From Butyricicoccus pullicaecorum (GTDB lineage Bacteria > Bacillota > Clostridia > Oscillospirales > Butyricicoccaceae): a stretch of 64,000 nt of DNA. The translations under genes were made by a program, and so were the position numbers. The notes beneath the pieces were generated by a model. The model saw only the letters and a list, made by a program, of their open reading frames with translations, did not search any database and was not told the DNA's origin. The DNA is taken from the NCBI GenBank assembly GCA_018365995.1, contig JAGZIY010000003.1, positions 116,041-180,040 of the forward strand, read 5' to 3'. Positions 50,559 to 58,518 of the stretch are shown here, piece after piece (the stretch's first letter is position 1; each line of letters begins with the position of its first letter).

Positions 50559-51911
50559 AAAAGCGGAACGATGTGTGGAATATGCGCCTGTTGCAGGCGC
50601 ACAGTGTGCCGAACAGCTTGGAGAAGCGAATACAACAGCAAATCAAGCGTGGAGAACGGCAGGAGCGGCAAGGCAAACGGGGGCGTTCAGTTGCGGCAGT
50701 TGCTCTGGGTGTGACAGCGATGTTTGTTTTGCTGGTAACTCCTCCGTCAGTTTTGCGCTTGCGGCAAGCCGTGTGCCAATTATAGGAGCGCTTGTGGAGG
50801 CTGTGGTGCTGGATCCCAGCTTAAAGGCGGCGGTTTTGCATGAATATGTGCAGTTGGTAGATGAGACTTATGCAGAGGATGGAATCACATTGGAGGTAGA
50901 ATATCTTATCGCAGACCCTAAGAACCTGAGCATATTTTATCGGGTGTATGATGAGACAGGGCGTGATATCACCCTACGTCCGGTGCTCAAGGATAAAGCG
51001 GGCAAGGAAATATCGGCAAGTGGAAGCTATGGACAGGAATTGCTGGCATCTGAAGAAGGAAATTGGTTTACACAAATCGGAACGGTTTTGAAGGGGGAAA
51101 ATACCCAATATCCAATGTATTATTGGAAGTTTCATGTAGATTCTCTGCCGGAGCAGTTGAAAATCGAAGTGTCGGTTTATCAGTATACAAGTAATATGGA
51201 AACTCCGCTGGATATCTGCATAGAGGTTCCGATTTCTGTAGAACCGCAATTTTTGAAAAGTATTAAGACATTTCCGATTCATCAAACCGTATCGGTGTTG
51301 GGACAGCAGTTGACCATTGATGCTGTTGATGTATATCCTACCAATACGCGCATTGTATGGCATACTGCACCCGAAAATGATAGCTGGATTACCTATTTGC
51401 CGTTTTATTTGACGAATGAAACAGGGATCCGCGTAGATGGGATTCGAAATGGTATCAGTGCGGTGGGCAGCGATATGACGACTGGAGGAGGAGAAATCTG
51501 GTTGGAAAGTGCATGGTATAACCAGACAGATTCGATTTCCATACATTTGGCAAGGCGGTACTGCCTAAGAATACTCCGCCTGTGCTGCTCCATGAGAATG
51601 GCACGCTTACAGGACTGCCCTCGTATATGCAGCAGATTCCAGCACAGGATTCTGGTAATTTTGGTGTATTGACACAGAAAGGGGTTTATCACACCAATAC
51701 AGATCCGTTTTCTGGTTTTGTAGATGCAAAGAGGATAAAGGGAGACTTTGAGACGGTGACTTCCCGTGTGCAGGCAGATCAGAGCATCATGCACAGTGAG
51801 TATCCTATGCCTGCGGGCGTGCAGTATCCACTCAGCTTGACAGTAGATTTTGCACCTGCACAGGAACTGGAATCCACAATCGTGATGCAAACGGAAGTCT
51901 CAAATGAATAA
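50555..51911 (+). pseudogene. DUF4179-like anti-sigma/membrane protein, two frameshifts
   Basis: GTG start (50555) overlaps the sigma factor stop. The N-terminus ('MKKRNDVWNMRLLQAHSVPNSLEKRIQ...', then one membrane helix 'VAAVALGVTAMFVLLVT') is in one frame. From about 50745 the extracytoplasmic part continues in another ('SVSFALAASRVPIIGALVEAVVLDPSLKAAV...'). From about 51555 it continues in a third ('KAVLPKNTPPVLLHENGTL...TIVMQTEVSNE'). The joined product would be about 450 residues, typical of DUF4179 proteins paired with ECF sigma factors. The gene as given cannot make it. Confidence 0.75.
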
Positions 51912-51921
51912 TCAAATTGAC

Positions 51922-51953
51922 AGCGGTATGCCCAAAACCATACCGCTTTTTTT
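51922..51953 (+). terminator. Intrinsic terminator
   Basis: AGCGGTATG/CATACCGCT stem with TTTTTTT tail after the sigma/anti-sigma pair. Confidence 0.88.
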
Positions 51954-52005
51954 CTCATAGATTGTGAAAAACTTATGAACTATTTGCGAATTTTACACTG
52001 GAACT

Positions 52006-52021
52006 CTTTACTTTCGTAAAG
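52006..52021 (+). promoter_or_regulatory. Possible operator of yerC
   Basis: Perfect inverted repeat CTTTAC-TTTC-GTAAAG, 47 bases before yerC. TrpR-like proteins bind palindromes near their own promoters, so it may be an autoregulatory site. A small hairpin in the leader is the alternative. Confidence 0.4.
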
Positions 52022-52067
52022 TAATATGTTAGGATAAATTTGAAATTTAACCTATGGAGGTTATGAG

Positions 52068-52361
52068 ATGAACAGCAAACTGAAGGATGCTCATATGGAC
52101 GAGCTGTTCGAGGGGATTTTGTCCCTCACCTCGGTGGAAGAATGTTATAATTTTTTTGAGGACCTATGTACCATTACAGAACTGCGTGCAATGGCGCAGC
52201 GTTTTCAGGTTGCCAAAATGCTTGATGACGGTCAGATTTACAGTGATATCGTCAAAGAGACCGGTGCAAGCACAGCAACTATCAGCCGCGTGAATAAATG
52301 CCTGATTTATGGAACAGATGGATATCGTATGGTACTTGACCGCACAAAGGAAAAGGCGTAA
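52068..52361 (+). CDS. YerC/YecD-family TrpR-related regulator
   Basis: 97 residues, all helical. 'LFEGILSLTSVEECYNFFEDLCTITELRAMAQRFQVAKML' and the helix-turn-helix 'IYSDIVKETGASTATISRVNKCLIYG' match YerC, a TrpR-fold DNA-binding protein of unknown regulon in Firmicutes. ATGGAGGTTATGAG provides the ribosome site. It ends one base before the methyltransferase start, so both are co-expressed. Confidence 0.9.
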   Translation: MNSKLKDAHMDELFEGILSLTSVEECYNFFEDLCTITELRAMAQRFQVAKMLDDGQIYSDIVKETGASTATISRVNKCLIYGTDGYRMVLDRTKEKA

Positions 52362-53105
52362 ATGGAGAGTTATCATTTTTTATCCAGTTATTATGACCGC
52401 TTTACAGATGATGTAGGATACAGTCGGTGGGCGGATTATTTTGAGCAGGTTTTTGCGCGGTGCGGATTTCGTCCGGAACTCGTTTTGGATTTGGCGTGTG
52501 GGACAGGTTCGCTCTCAGGCGAGATGGCAAAGCGCGGGTATGAGATGATTGGTGTGGACGCGTCCAACGAAATGCTCATGCAGGCAATGAATAATACAAT
52601 TGATTGTGACCCGCGCCCTGTGTTTTTGCACCAGCGGATGGAAGAACTTGACCTGTATGGAACCATACAGGCCGTTTTGTGTTGTCTGGATAGTGTAAAC
52701 TATGTAACAGACCCTGATGTTTTGCGGGAGGCGTTCCGCAGGGTCTCACTGTTTTTGGAGCCAGATGGCGTATTCGTTTTTGATATCAATACCAAAAAGA
52801 AGTTTGAAGCCATGCATGATCAGTGCTATGTCCGAGAGGACGAAGATGTCTACTGTATTTGGCAGGTCGCATTTGATGGCACGATCTGTACCTATGATTT
52901 CGATATTTTTGAACGTCTAGGTCAAAAAAATCGCTGGGAGCGCATGGAAGAAAGCCATTTGGAGAGATACTATCCCCCGAGCGAGTTGTGTGCGCTTTTG
53001 GAAGCATGTGGATTTGACCGCATAGAACAGCATCCAGAGTTATCGTTTGGACAAGTGGATGGCAGTGAGGATCGCATTTTTATTATTGCAAGAAAGAGGA
53101 AATAA
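52362..53105 (+). CDS. Class I SAM-dependent methyltransferase
   Basis: 247 residues. Motif I 'VLDLACGTGSLSGEMAKRG' and the following acidic strand 'MIGVDASNEMLMQA' bind SAM. 'AVLCCLDSVNYVTD' is motif IV-like and 'GVFVFDINTKKKF' the later strand. It resembles YqeM/CmoA-type small-molecule or tRNA methyltransferases. Substrate unknown. Directly abuts yerC. Confidence 0.82.
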   Translation: MESYHFLSSYYDRFTDDVGYSRWADYFEQVFARCGFRPELVLDLACGTGSLSGEMAKRGYEMIGVDASNEMLMQAMNNTIDCDPRPVFLHQRMEELDLYGTIQAVLCCLDSVNYVTDPDVLREAFRRVSLFLEPDGVFVFDINTKKKFEAMHDQCYVREDEDVYCIWQVAFDGTICTYDFDIFERLGQKNRWERMEESHLERYYPPSELCALLEACGFDRIEQHPELSFGQVDGSEDRIFIIARKRK

Positions 53106-53111
53106 GTTAGT

Positions 53112-53993
53112 ATGGATAGAATGATTCGTGCAATCACCGCGGATGCGGCGATTCAAATTGCGGCAGTACAGACCACGGAAATGGTGGAAAAGGCGCGCAA
53201 TATTCACAGGACCTTGCCGCTGGCAACGGCTGCCTTGGGGCGCACTCTGACGATCACGTCGATCATGGGAAATCAGCTCAAGGTAGAAAATGGAGCGGTT
53301 ACGGTGCAGGTACGCGGCAGTGGTCCGCTGGGTACGATCGTGTGTGTTGCAGACAGTGAGGGGTATGCACGTGGTTATCTACAGAATCCGGCACTCGATT
53401 TGCCCCTGCGCCCAGATGGAAAGCTGAATGTCGGCGCGGGTGTTGGATATGGACACCTGATGGTCATTAAGGATATTGGGCTCAAGGATCTGGTAACAGG
53501 TACGGTTGAACTGGTCAATGGCGAGATCGCGGAGGATATCACACGCTATTTTGTGGAGAGTGAGCAGATCCCGTCAGCTTGTGCGCTGGGAGTGCTCGTC
53601 AATACAGATCAAAGCGTGCGACAGGCAGGCGGTTATCTGGTGCAGCTCATGCCGGGGGCGAAGGAGGCGGATATTGACCGTCTGGAGCAGAACATTGCGG
53701 CAGCCGGTGCGATGACTACGATGCTGGATAAGGGAATGTCGCTTGAGGACATTGTGTGTGCCGTCCTTGATGGCTTTGAGGTGCAGTTCCTTGAAGAATC
53801 GCCGGTTGGTTATCGCTGCAACTGCAACGAGGGAAAGGTAACACGTGCACTTGTGAGTTTGGGTGTTCAGGAGTTAAACGATATGGCAGATGAGGAAAAG
53901 CCAACAGAAATCACGTGTCAGTTCTGTGACCATGTATACACGTTTGCACCAGACGAACTGCGCGCACTTGCACAAACTGCGTCCAAAAAATAA
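53112..53993 (+). CDS. hslO: Hsp33 redox-regulated chaperone
   Basis: 293 residues. 'MIRAITADAAIQIAAVQTTEMVEKARNIH' begins the core, 'VQVRGSGPLGTIVCVADSEG' is the family motif, and the C-terminal zinc switch is 'YRCNCNEGKV' plus 'ITCQFCDHVYTF' (CxC and CxxC). Oxidation releases zinc and activates the holdase. Six bases after the methyltransferase, probably the last gene of the yerC operon. Confidence 0.95.
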   Translation: MDRMIRAITADAAIQIAAVQTTEMVEKARNIHRTLPLATAALGRTLTITSIMGNQLKVENGAVTVQVRGSGPLGTIVCVADSEGYARGYLQNPALDLPLRPDGKLNVGAGVGYGHLMVIKDIGLKDLVTGTVELVNGEIAEDITRYFVESEQIPSACALGVLVNTDQSVRQAGGYLVQLMPGAKEADIDRLEQNIAAAGAMTTMLDKGMSLEDIVCAVLDGFEVQFLEESPVGYRCNCNEGKVTRALVSLGVQELNDMADEEKPTEITCQFCDHVYTFAPDELRALAQTASKK

Positions 53994-54017
53994 AAATAAA
54001 AAAATGGAAAAAAGGTG

Positions 54018-54046
54018 TTGACATTAGCGGCGATATTGCGTATAAT
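54018..54046 (+). promoter_or_regulatory. tRNA cluster promoter
   Basis: Consensus TTGACA, 17-base spacer, TATAAT, 21 bases before tRNA-Val. Confidence 0.9.
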
Positions 54047-54067
54047 AAATATCGTCGCTGATGACTT

Positions 54068-54143
54068 GGAAGTTTAGCTCAGCTGGGAGAGCATCTGCCT
54101 TACAAGCAGAGGGTCACAGGTTCGAGCCCTGTAACTTCCACCA
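54068..54143 (+). tRNA. tRNA-Val (TAC)
   Basis: Acceptor GGAAGTT/AACTTCC, A discriminator, encoded CCA, anticodon loop CTTACAA (TAC). First of five tRNAs behind one promoter. Confidence 0.96.
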
Positions 54144-54146
54144 TTT

Positions 54147-54223
54147 GGCCCGGTAGCTCAGTTGGTTAGAGCGCTAGCCTGTCACGCTAGAGGTCGTGGG
54201 TTCGAGCCCCATCCGGGTCGCCA
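54147..54223 (+). tRNA. tRNA-Asp (GTC)
   Basis: Acceptor GGCCCGG/CCGGGTC, G discriminator, encoded CCA, anticodon loop CTGTCAC (GTC). Confidence 0.96.
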
Positions 54224-54251
54224 TTACACAGCATTTGATGTTGTGCAATGT

Positions 54252-54327
54252 GCCTCTGTAGCTCAGTCGGTAGAGCAGGGGACTGAAAATCCCCGTGTCG
54301 GTGGTTCGATTCCGCCCGGAGGCACCA
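54252..54327 (+). tRNA. tRNA-Phe (GAA)
   Basis: Acceptor GCCTCTG/CGGAGGC, A discriminator, encoded CCA, anticodon loop CTGAAAA (GAA). Its 3' end is duplicated 114 bases downstream. Confidence 0.96.
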
Positions 54328-54420
54328 CTTCTATTCTTAATTTCTGCAAGGAATCGAAAGGCGGCTCTTAGCAATATGCCAGTGGAATGCTGCAACCGCT
54401 GTGGCTTTTCCGCAGAAAAA

Positions 54421-54446
54421 CGATTCCGCCCGGAGGCATCACTTCT
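54421..54446 (+). repeat. Duplicated 3' end of tRNA-Phe
   Basis: Twenty-five of 26 bases match 54307-54332, the T-arm/acceptor end plus eight flanking bases of tRNA-Phe, with CCA changed to TCA. The 88 bases between the copies contain no gene. This is the pattern left by site-specific integration at a tRNA 3' end or by a small tandem duplication. Confidence 0.75.
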
Positions 54447-54474
54447 CTTTTATCTCTATAAAGAGGTTTAATAT

Positions 54475-54550
54475 GCGGATGTAGCTCATCTGGTAGAGCG
54501 CCACCTTGCCAAGGTGGAGGTAGCGAGTTCGAGCCTCGTCATCCGCTCCA
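54475..54550 (+). tRNA. tRNA-Gly (GCC)
   Basis: Acceptor GCGGATG/CATCCGC, T discriminator, encoded CCA, anticodon loop TTGCCAA (GCC). Confidence 0.96.
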
Positions 54551-54553
54551 TAT

Positions 54554-54627
54554 GGTACCATAGCCAAGTGGTAAGGCGTGGGACTGCAACTCCCTGATCC
54601 CCAGTTCAAATCTGGGTGGTACCTCCA
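54554..54627 (+). tRNA. tRNA-Cys (GCA)
   Basis: Acceptor GGTACCA with GGTGGTACC, T discriminator, encoded CCA, anticodon loop CTGCAAC (GCA). Confidence 0.95.
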
Positions 54628-54630
54628 AAA

Positions 54631-54663
54631 ACACTCTGTACAAACTGTGCAGAGTGTTTTTTT
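54631..54663 (+). terminator. Terminator of the tRNA cluster
   Basis: ACACTCTG/CAGAGTGT stem with TTTTTTT tail. Confidence 0.85.
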
Positions 54664-54714
54664 ATCAAAAAATGTTTTATATACTTGAAACTCTGATAGG
54701 TGCGGTGATAAGCG

Positions 54715-55197
54715 ATGAGAGAAAATGACTGCGGGAAGATGACGGACAGGCAAAAGCAAATTGCAGAAAAACAGCGAGAGTTGTATTTGAACAATTGGTT
54801 CAAAAAACTGTCTGGGATAGAGGTTCTGGAGATTTATGATAAGGATAAAAATGTGGAACTATGTACTATGTATGAAACCTATCTCCCGACCTATCGGATA
54901 GAAAATGGCAGCATGCCATATAGCAAACTGCCATTTTCATCTGCAAAGTCTGAAATTTATGCTTGGATACTCCAAAATATGAAAATCATGGCGCAGAAAG
55001 AGTATTTTTTATACAACAGTGTGTGGATTAAAATTCGCGTTTTAGATGCAGACCTTGCGGTCGAATCCTTGTGGGAGGCAAGCGGAGACCTTGGTATTTT
55101 GCTTGCACAAACCGATTATAGCTGTATTTTAGAGGTCGGTGCAGATTCGAGGGATGAAGAAAATTATCTAATTGATATTTGGGAGTACCACAGATAA
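54715..55197 (+). CDS. Unknown 160-residue protein
   Basis: I do not recognise the family. A charged helical N-terminus ('TDRQKQIAEKQRELYLNNWFKKL') leads into a mixed region with paired strands and aromatic positions ('IYAWILQNMKIMAQKEYFLYNSVWIKIRVL'), ending 'IDIWEYHR'. No signal peptide, membrane helix or cysteine motif. The ribosome site is weak and the true start may be ATG 54739. It lies just after the tRNA cluster, a favoured place for acquired genes. Size and acidity would suit an immunity-type or accessory protein, but that is a guess. Confidence 0.55.
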   Translation: MRENDCGKMTDRQKQIAEKQRELYLNNWFKKLSGIEVLEIYDKDKNVELCTMYETYLPTYRIENGSMPYSKLPFSSAKSEIYAWILQNMKIMAQKEYFLYNSVWIKIRVLDADLAVESLWEASGDLGILLAQTDYSCILEVGADSRDEENYLIDIWEYHR

Positions 55198-55203
55198 TCT
55201 AGC

Positions 55204-56175
55204 TTATCCAATCTGAAATTTGGGGAAATATTTGTGTACAAATGGAATCTCGCGCACAGTAAAGGTGGAGCCGCTCAGATAGTCTAACACACCGCTGTCT
55301 GTCTTAAAGTTAAAGGTTAGCTGGTAGGAGTAGAGAAGCTGACTGGTTTCCCCGAAGGGGATATTTCTGGCGTTGCTGCCATATTTGCCATCGCCGAGCA
55401 AGGGGTGACCAATCGCTGCCATTTGTGCACGAATCTGGTGTGTGCGTCCGGTCAGCAGGGTACATTCGACGAGGGATAGACCGTTTCGGGAGGCAAGCAC
55501 TTTGTAAATAGTCTGCGCAGTTTTTGCACCCGGCATGGGACGGGAAAAGACTTCTACCTGTTTCTTGCTTTCATCGCGGCGCAGATAATGGGTGATTTTC
55601 TTCGAACGAACCCTAGGTACCCCGTGTACGACGCACAGATAGCGCTTGATTAACTCACGGTCACGAATCTTATCATTCATAATGCGCAGAGCCTCAGCTG
55701 TTTTTGCGGCGATAACAATTCCGCCCGTGTTGCGGTCGATGCGATTGCACAGGGAAGGGATAAAGGAGGATTCGTCCTTGGGATCCCACTCTCCGTTTTG
55801 TACCAGATAGGCTTGAATATGTGCGATCAGAGTATCGGTGTCTCCGCGTTCATCTGCATGCACAACCATACCGGGCTGCTTATCAGCAAGTAAGATATGA
55901 CTGTCTTCATATAAAACATGCACCTGTGGTGTGGAAATTTTTTCGTATGCCATTTGTGCATCAGGGGTTTCAAAAAATTCATCATTGATGTATAATTGTA
56001 AAAGGTCACCTGTACATAGCTTGTAGGAAGGCTCAGTACGCTTGCTGTTGACTTTGATGCGCTTGCATCGGATATATTTGTGCATGAGTCCGCAAGGCAG
56101 GGCTGGGACTGCCTTTTCCAGAAACTTGTTGAGTCTCTGACCGCTGTCGTTTGTTTTGATGTAGAATTCCTTCAA
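55204..56175 (-). CDS. RluA/RluD-family pseudouridine synthase
   Basis: About 324 residues. An N-terminal S4-like segment ('SGQRLNKFLEKAVPALPCGLMHKYIRCKRIKVNS') precedes the catalytic core with Asp in 'LCNRIDRNTGGIVIAAKT' and 'LLTGRTHQIRAQMAAIGHPLLGDGKYG'. It modifies uridines in rRNA or tRNA; the exact site is unknown. I place the start at TTG 56175 after GGAGGC, because the longer ATG start at 56262 lacks a ribosome site and adds non-family residues. Convergent with the unknown gene, divergent from the DUF177-rpmF operon. Confidence 0.86.
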   Translation of the reverse strand: MKEFYIKTNDSGQRLNKFLEKAVPALPCGLMHKYIRCKRIKVNSKRTEPSYKLCTGDLLQLYINDEFFETPDAQMAYEKISTPQVHVLYEDSHILLADKQPGMVVHADERGDTDTLIAHIQAYLVQNGEWDPKDESSFIPSLCNRIDRNTGGIVIAAKTAEALRIMNDKIRDRELIKRYLCVVHGVPRVRSKKITHYLRRDESKKQVEVFSRPMPGAKTAQTIYKVLASRNGLSLVECTLLTGRTHQIRAQMAAIGHPLLGDGKYGSNARNIPFGETSQLLYSYQLTFNFKTDSGVLDYLSGSTFTVREIPFVHKYFPKFQIG

Positions 56176-56324
56176 GGAAAAAATCGCCTCCGGTCTGAAA
56201 TCGTTTTTATTTCTTATAGTATAAACGATTCTTTCCAAAAAGAAAATATAGATTTTTTGCATATTGCAGTTGACAAACCGGAAATGTTTATAGTATACTG
56301 TTCAATGTACCATGTGAGGTAGTC

Positions 56325-56834
56325 ATGAAGATTGATTTAAGAAAACTGATTGGTGTCCATGGAGACACAATTCCTTTCTCTGGCACAATGGATTTGTCAG
56401 AGGAAGAATTGTATGGCGCATACCCGTTCTCAGATGCGGCTGTATATAGTGGCGAGATTGTAAATCATCTCGGCGTGCTTCGCCTAACCGGTCAGGTCAA
56501 TACAACTTATCATACCTGCTGTGCCAGATGCTTAAAGCCTCTGGATATTCCTCTGTCTGCGTCTGTTGATATGGTTCTTTCACGCGACGCAGAGGAGGAA
56601 GAAGACGTTTTCCCGTTGGAAAACAATGAAATCGAGTTGGAAGACGTGTTTGTTCCTGCTCTGATCTTGCAGGTGGACATGACTTATCTATGCAGGGAAG
56701 ACTGCAAAGGACTTTGTCCCTCCTGCGGCTGTAATCGCAATGAGACTGCGTGCTCATGCGAGTCGAAGCAGGTCGATCCGCGTATGGCGGTTTTGGCCAA
56801 GCTGCTTGAAGGTAATGAGGGCCGGCAGGACTAA
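56325..56834 (+). CDS. DUF177/YceD-family protein
   Basis: 169 residues with the YceD zinc-binding pattern 'CCARCLKPLDIPL' and 'CREDCKGLCPSCGCNRNETACSC'. It is the standard neighbour upstream of rpmF in bacteria and has been linked to 23S rRNA metabolism in other organisms. TGAGGTAGTC precedes the ATG. Co-transcription with rpmF is likely (74-base gap). Confidence 0.9.
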   Translation: MKIDLRKLIGVHGDTIPFSGTMDLSEEELYGAYPFSDAAVYSGEIVNHLGVLRLTGQVNTTYHTCCARCLKPLDIPLSASVDMVLSRDAEEEEDVFPLENNEIELEDVFVPALILQVDMTYLCREDCKGLCPSCGCNRNETACSCESKQVDPRMAVLAKLLEGNEGRQD

Positions 56835-56908
56835 GTCAGTGTTCGTAATTTTACGGACAGTAGTACGGTTTTCAAAATCTTAGAACATAAAGTAGGAGGT
56901 GTTACCAC

Positions 56909-57091
56909 ATGGCAGTACCTAAGAGAAAGACGTCCAAAGCGAGACGTGATAAGAGACGTAACTCCCACTGGAAGCTCTCGCTTCCCGGCATGACAAAGTG
57001 CCCGAAGTGCGGTGAGTTCAAGCTCTCCCACAGAATGTGCAAGGCTTGCGGCTATTATAATGGTCGTGAGGTCGTTAAGACCGAAGCGTAA
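56909..57091 (+). CDS. rpmF: Ribosomal protein bL32
   Basis: 60 residues: 'MAVPKRKTSKARRDKRR' and a zinc ribbon 'CPKCGEFKLSHRMCKACGYY' (C+ type with four Cys). Component of the large ribosomal subunit. GGAGGTG precedes the ATG. Confidence 0.98.
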   Translation: MAVPKRKTSKARRDKRRNSHWKLSLPGMTKCPKCGEFKLSHRMCKACGYYNGREVVKTEA

Positions 57092-57162
57092 GCAAAATGA
57101 AGAGAAAAGTAGGGAAAGCAGATGCTTTCTCTATTTTTTTTCCAAGAGGAGGGAAAAACGAT

Positions 57163-58467
57163 ATGGCATCTAAAATTATTTCAGTCGATCCAGGTTCTCC
57201 AGCAGACCGCGCCGGAATTGTGTCGGGAGAAACCCTTCTGACTATTGATGGCACCGCTGTGCGTGACGTGCTGGACTATAAATTCTATGGGTATGATGCT
57301 CAGTTGTCCTTGGCGCTTCTCTCCCAATCCGGAGAGCAGCGTACCGTAGAAATTCGCAAGCGGGAGGGAGAACCTCTCGGTCTGAACTTTGAGCATTATC
57401 TCATGGACAAGATGAAGCGCTGCTCGAATAAATGCGTATTTTGCTTTATCGACCAAATGCCCAAGGGGATGCGAGAAACCCTGTATGTAAAAGATGACGA
57501 CGCACGTATGTCATTTTTGCTGGGCAACTATATTACCATGACCAATCTTTCGGAGGAAGATGTGCAGCGTGTTCTACGTATGCATATTTCTCCCATCAAT
57601 ATTTCCGTACAGACAACAAATCCGGAGCTTCGTGTCAAGATGCTGCAAAACCCAAAGGCTGGCAAGGCGCTTGAACTGCTGCCGCGCTTCGCTGAGGGCG
57701 GGATCCATATGAATTGTCAGCTAGTGATTTGCGAAGGCATGAACGACGGCGATGAACTGCGCCGCTCGCTGTCTGATTTGGAGGCTTTGTATCCTGCGGT
57801 CAGCTCGATTTCTGTGGTGCCGTTTGGAATGACGATTCACCGTGAAGGGCTTTATCCATTGCAGCCAACCACCCAAGAGGGAGCGGTGGAAATGCTGGAC
57901 ATTGTAGAAGCCTTTGCGGAAGAATGTCTGAAGAAACATGGAACACGACTCGCGTGGTGTGGAGATGAAGTCTATCTCAAAGCAGGCAGACCACTGCCAG
58001 ATGCCTCCTATTATGAGGATTTTACACAGTTTGAAAATGGAATTGGCATGCTGCCGCTGTTCTCGGAGGAGTTCCGGCTGGCACTTCCTGATTATAAAGG
58101 ACAAACACCACGTCCGTTCTGTATCGCAACAGGCAAAGCGGCTTCCAGTATGATGGATATGCTCATTGACGAAGCGCGCAAGGTGTGCAATAATTTGAAT
58201 GGAAATATCTATGCAATCGAAAATGTGTTTTTTGGAAGTGGCGTGACAGTGGCGGGTCTCATTACTGGACAGGATTTGCTGAAACAGCTTCAGGGCAAGG
58301 CACTTGGAGAACGTGTCTTGATTTCAGCAAATATGCTGCGCGATGGTGGAGATGTCTTTTTAGATGACCTGACTCTGTCTGAGGTTGCGGAAAAGCTGGG
58401 AGTACCAGTCGTGCCAGTCGAAATTGATGGCGCAGATTTGCTCTCAAAGATTTTTGAGGAATCCTGA
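57163..58467 (+). CDS. DUF512 protein with PDZ and radical-SAM-like Cys motif
   Basis: 434 residues. A PDZ-like N-terminus ('VDPGSPADRAGIVSGETLLTIDGTAV') is followed by 'KRCSNKCVFCFIDQMPKGMRETLY', a CxxxCxxC-type cluster resembling radical-SAM enzymes, and a C-terminal DUF512 domain ('GVTVAGLITGQDLL...ANMLRDGGDVFLDD'). The family is conserved in Clostridia directly upstream of der, and the reaction is unknown. ATG 57163 follows AGAGGAGGG; the longer frame has no ribosome site. Confidence 0.88.
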   Translation: MASKIISVDPGSPADRAGIVSGETLLTIDGTAVRDVLDYKFYGYDAQLSLALLSQSGEQRTVEIRKREGEPLGLNFEHYLMDKMKRCSNKCVFCFIDQMPKGMRETLYVKDDDARMSFLLGNYITMTNLSEEDVQRVLRMHISPINISVQTTNPELRVKMLQNPKAGKALELLPRFAEGGIHMNCQLVICEGMNDGDELRRSLSDLEALYPAVSSISVVPFGMTIHREGLYPLQPTTQEGAVEMLDIVEAFAEECLKKHGTRLAWCGDEVYLKAGRPLPDASYYEDFTQFENGIGMLPLFSEEFRLALPDYKGQTPRPFCIATGKAASSMMDMLIDEARKVCNNLNGNIYAIENVFFGSGVTVAGLITGQDLLKQLQGKALGERVLISANMLRDGGDVFLDDLTLSEVAEKLGVPVVPVEIDGADLLSKIFEES

Positions 58468-58518
58468 TATTGAAATTTTGTAAGAAAATAGCCCAATCTT
58501 GAAGGAGGCGAATCGCTT

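Noticed and set aside
54162..54395. Open frames on both strands across the tRNA cluster, including peptides resembling common tRNA mistranslations.
   Set aside because: They are translations of tRNA-Asp and tRNA-Phe genes.
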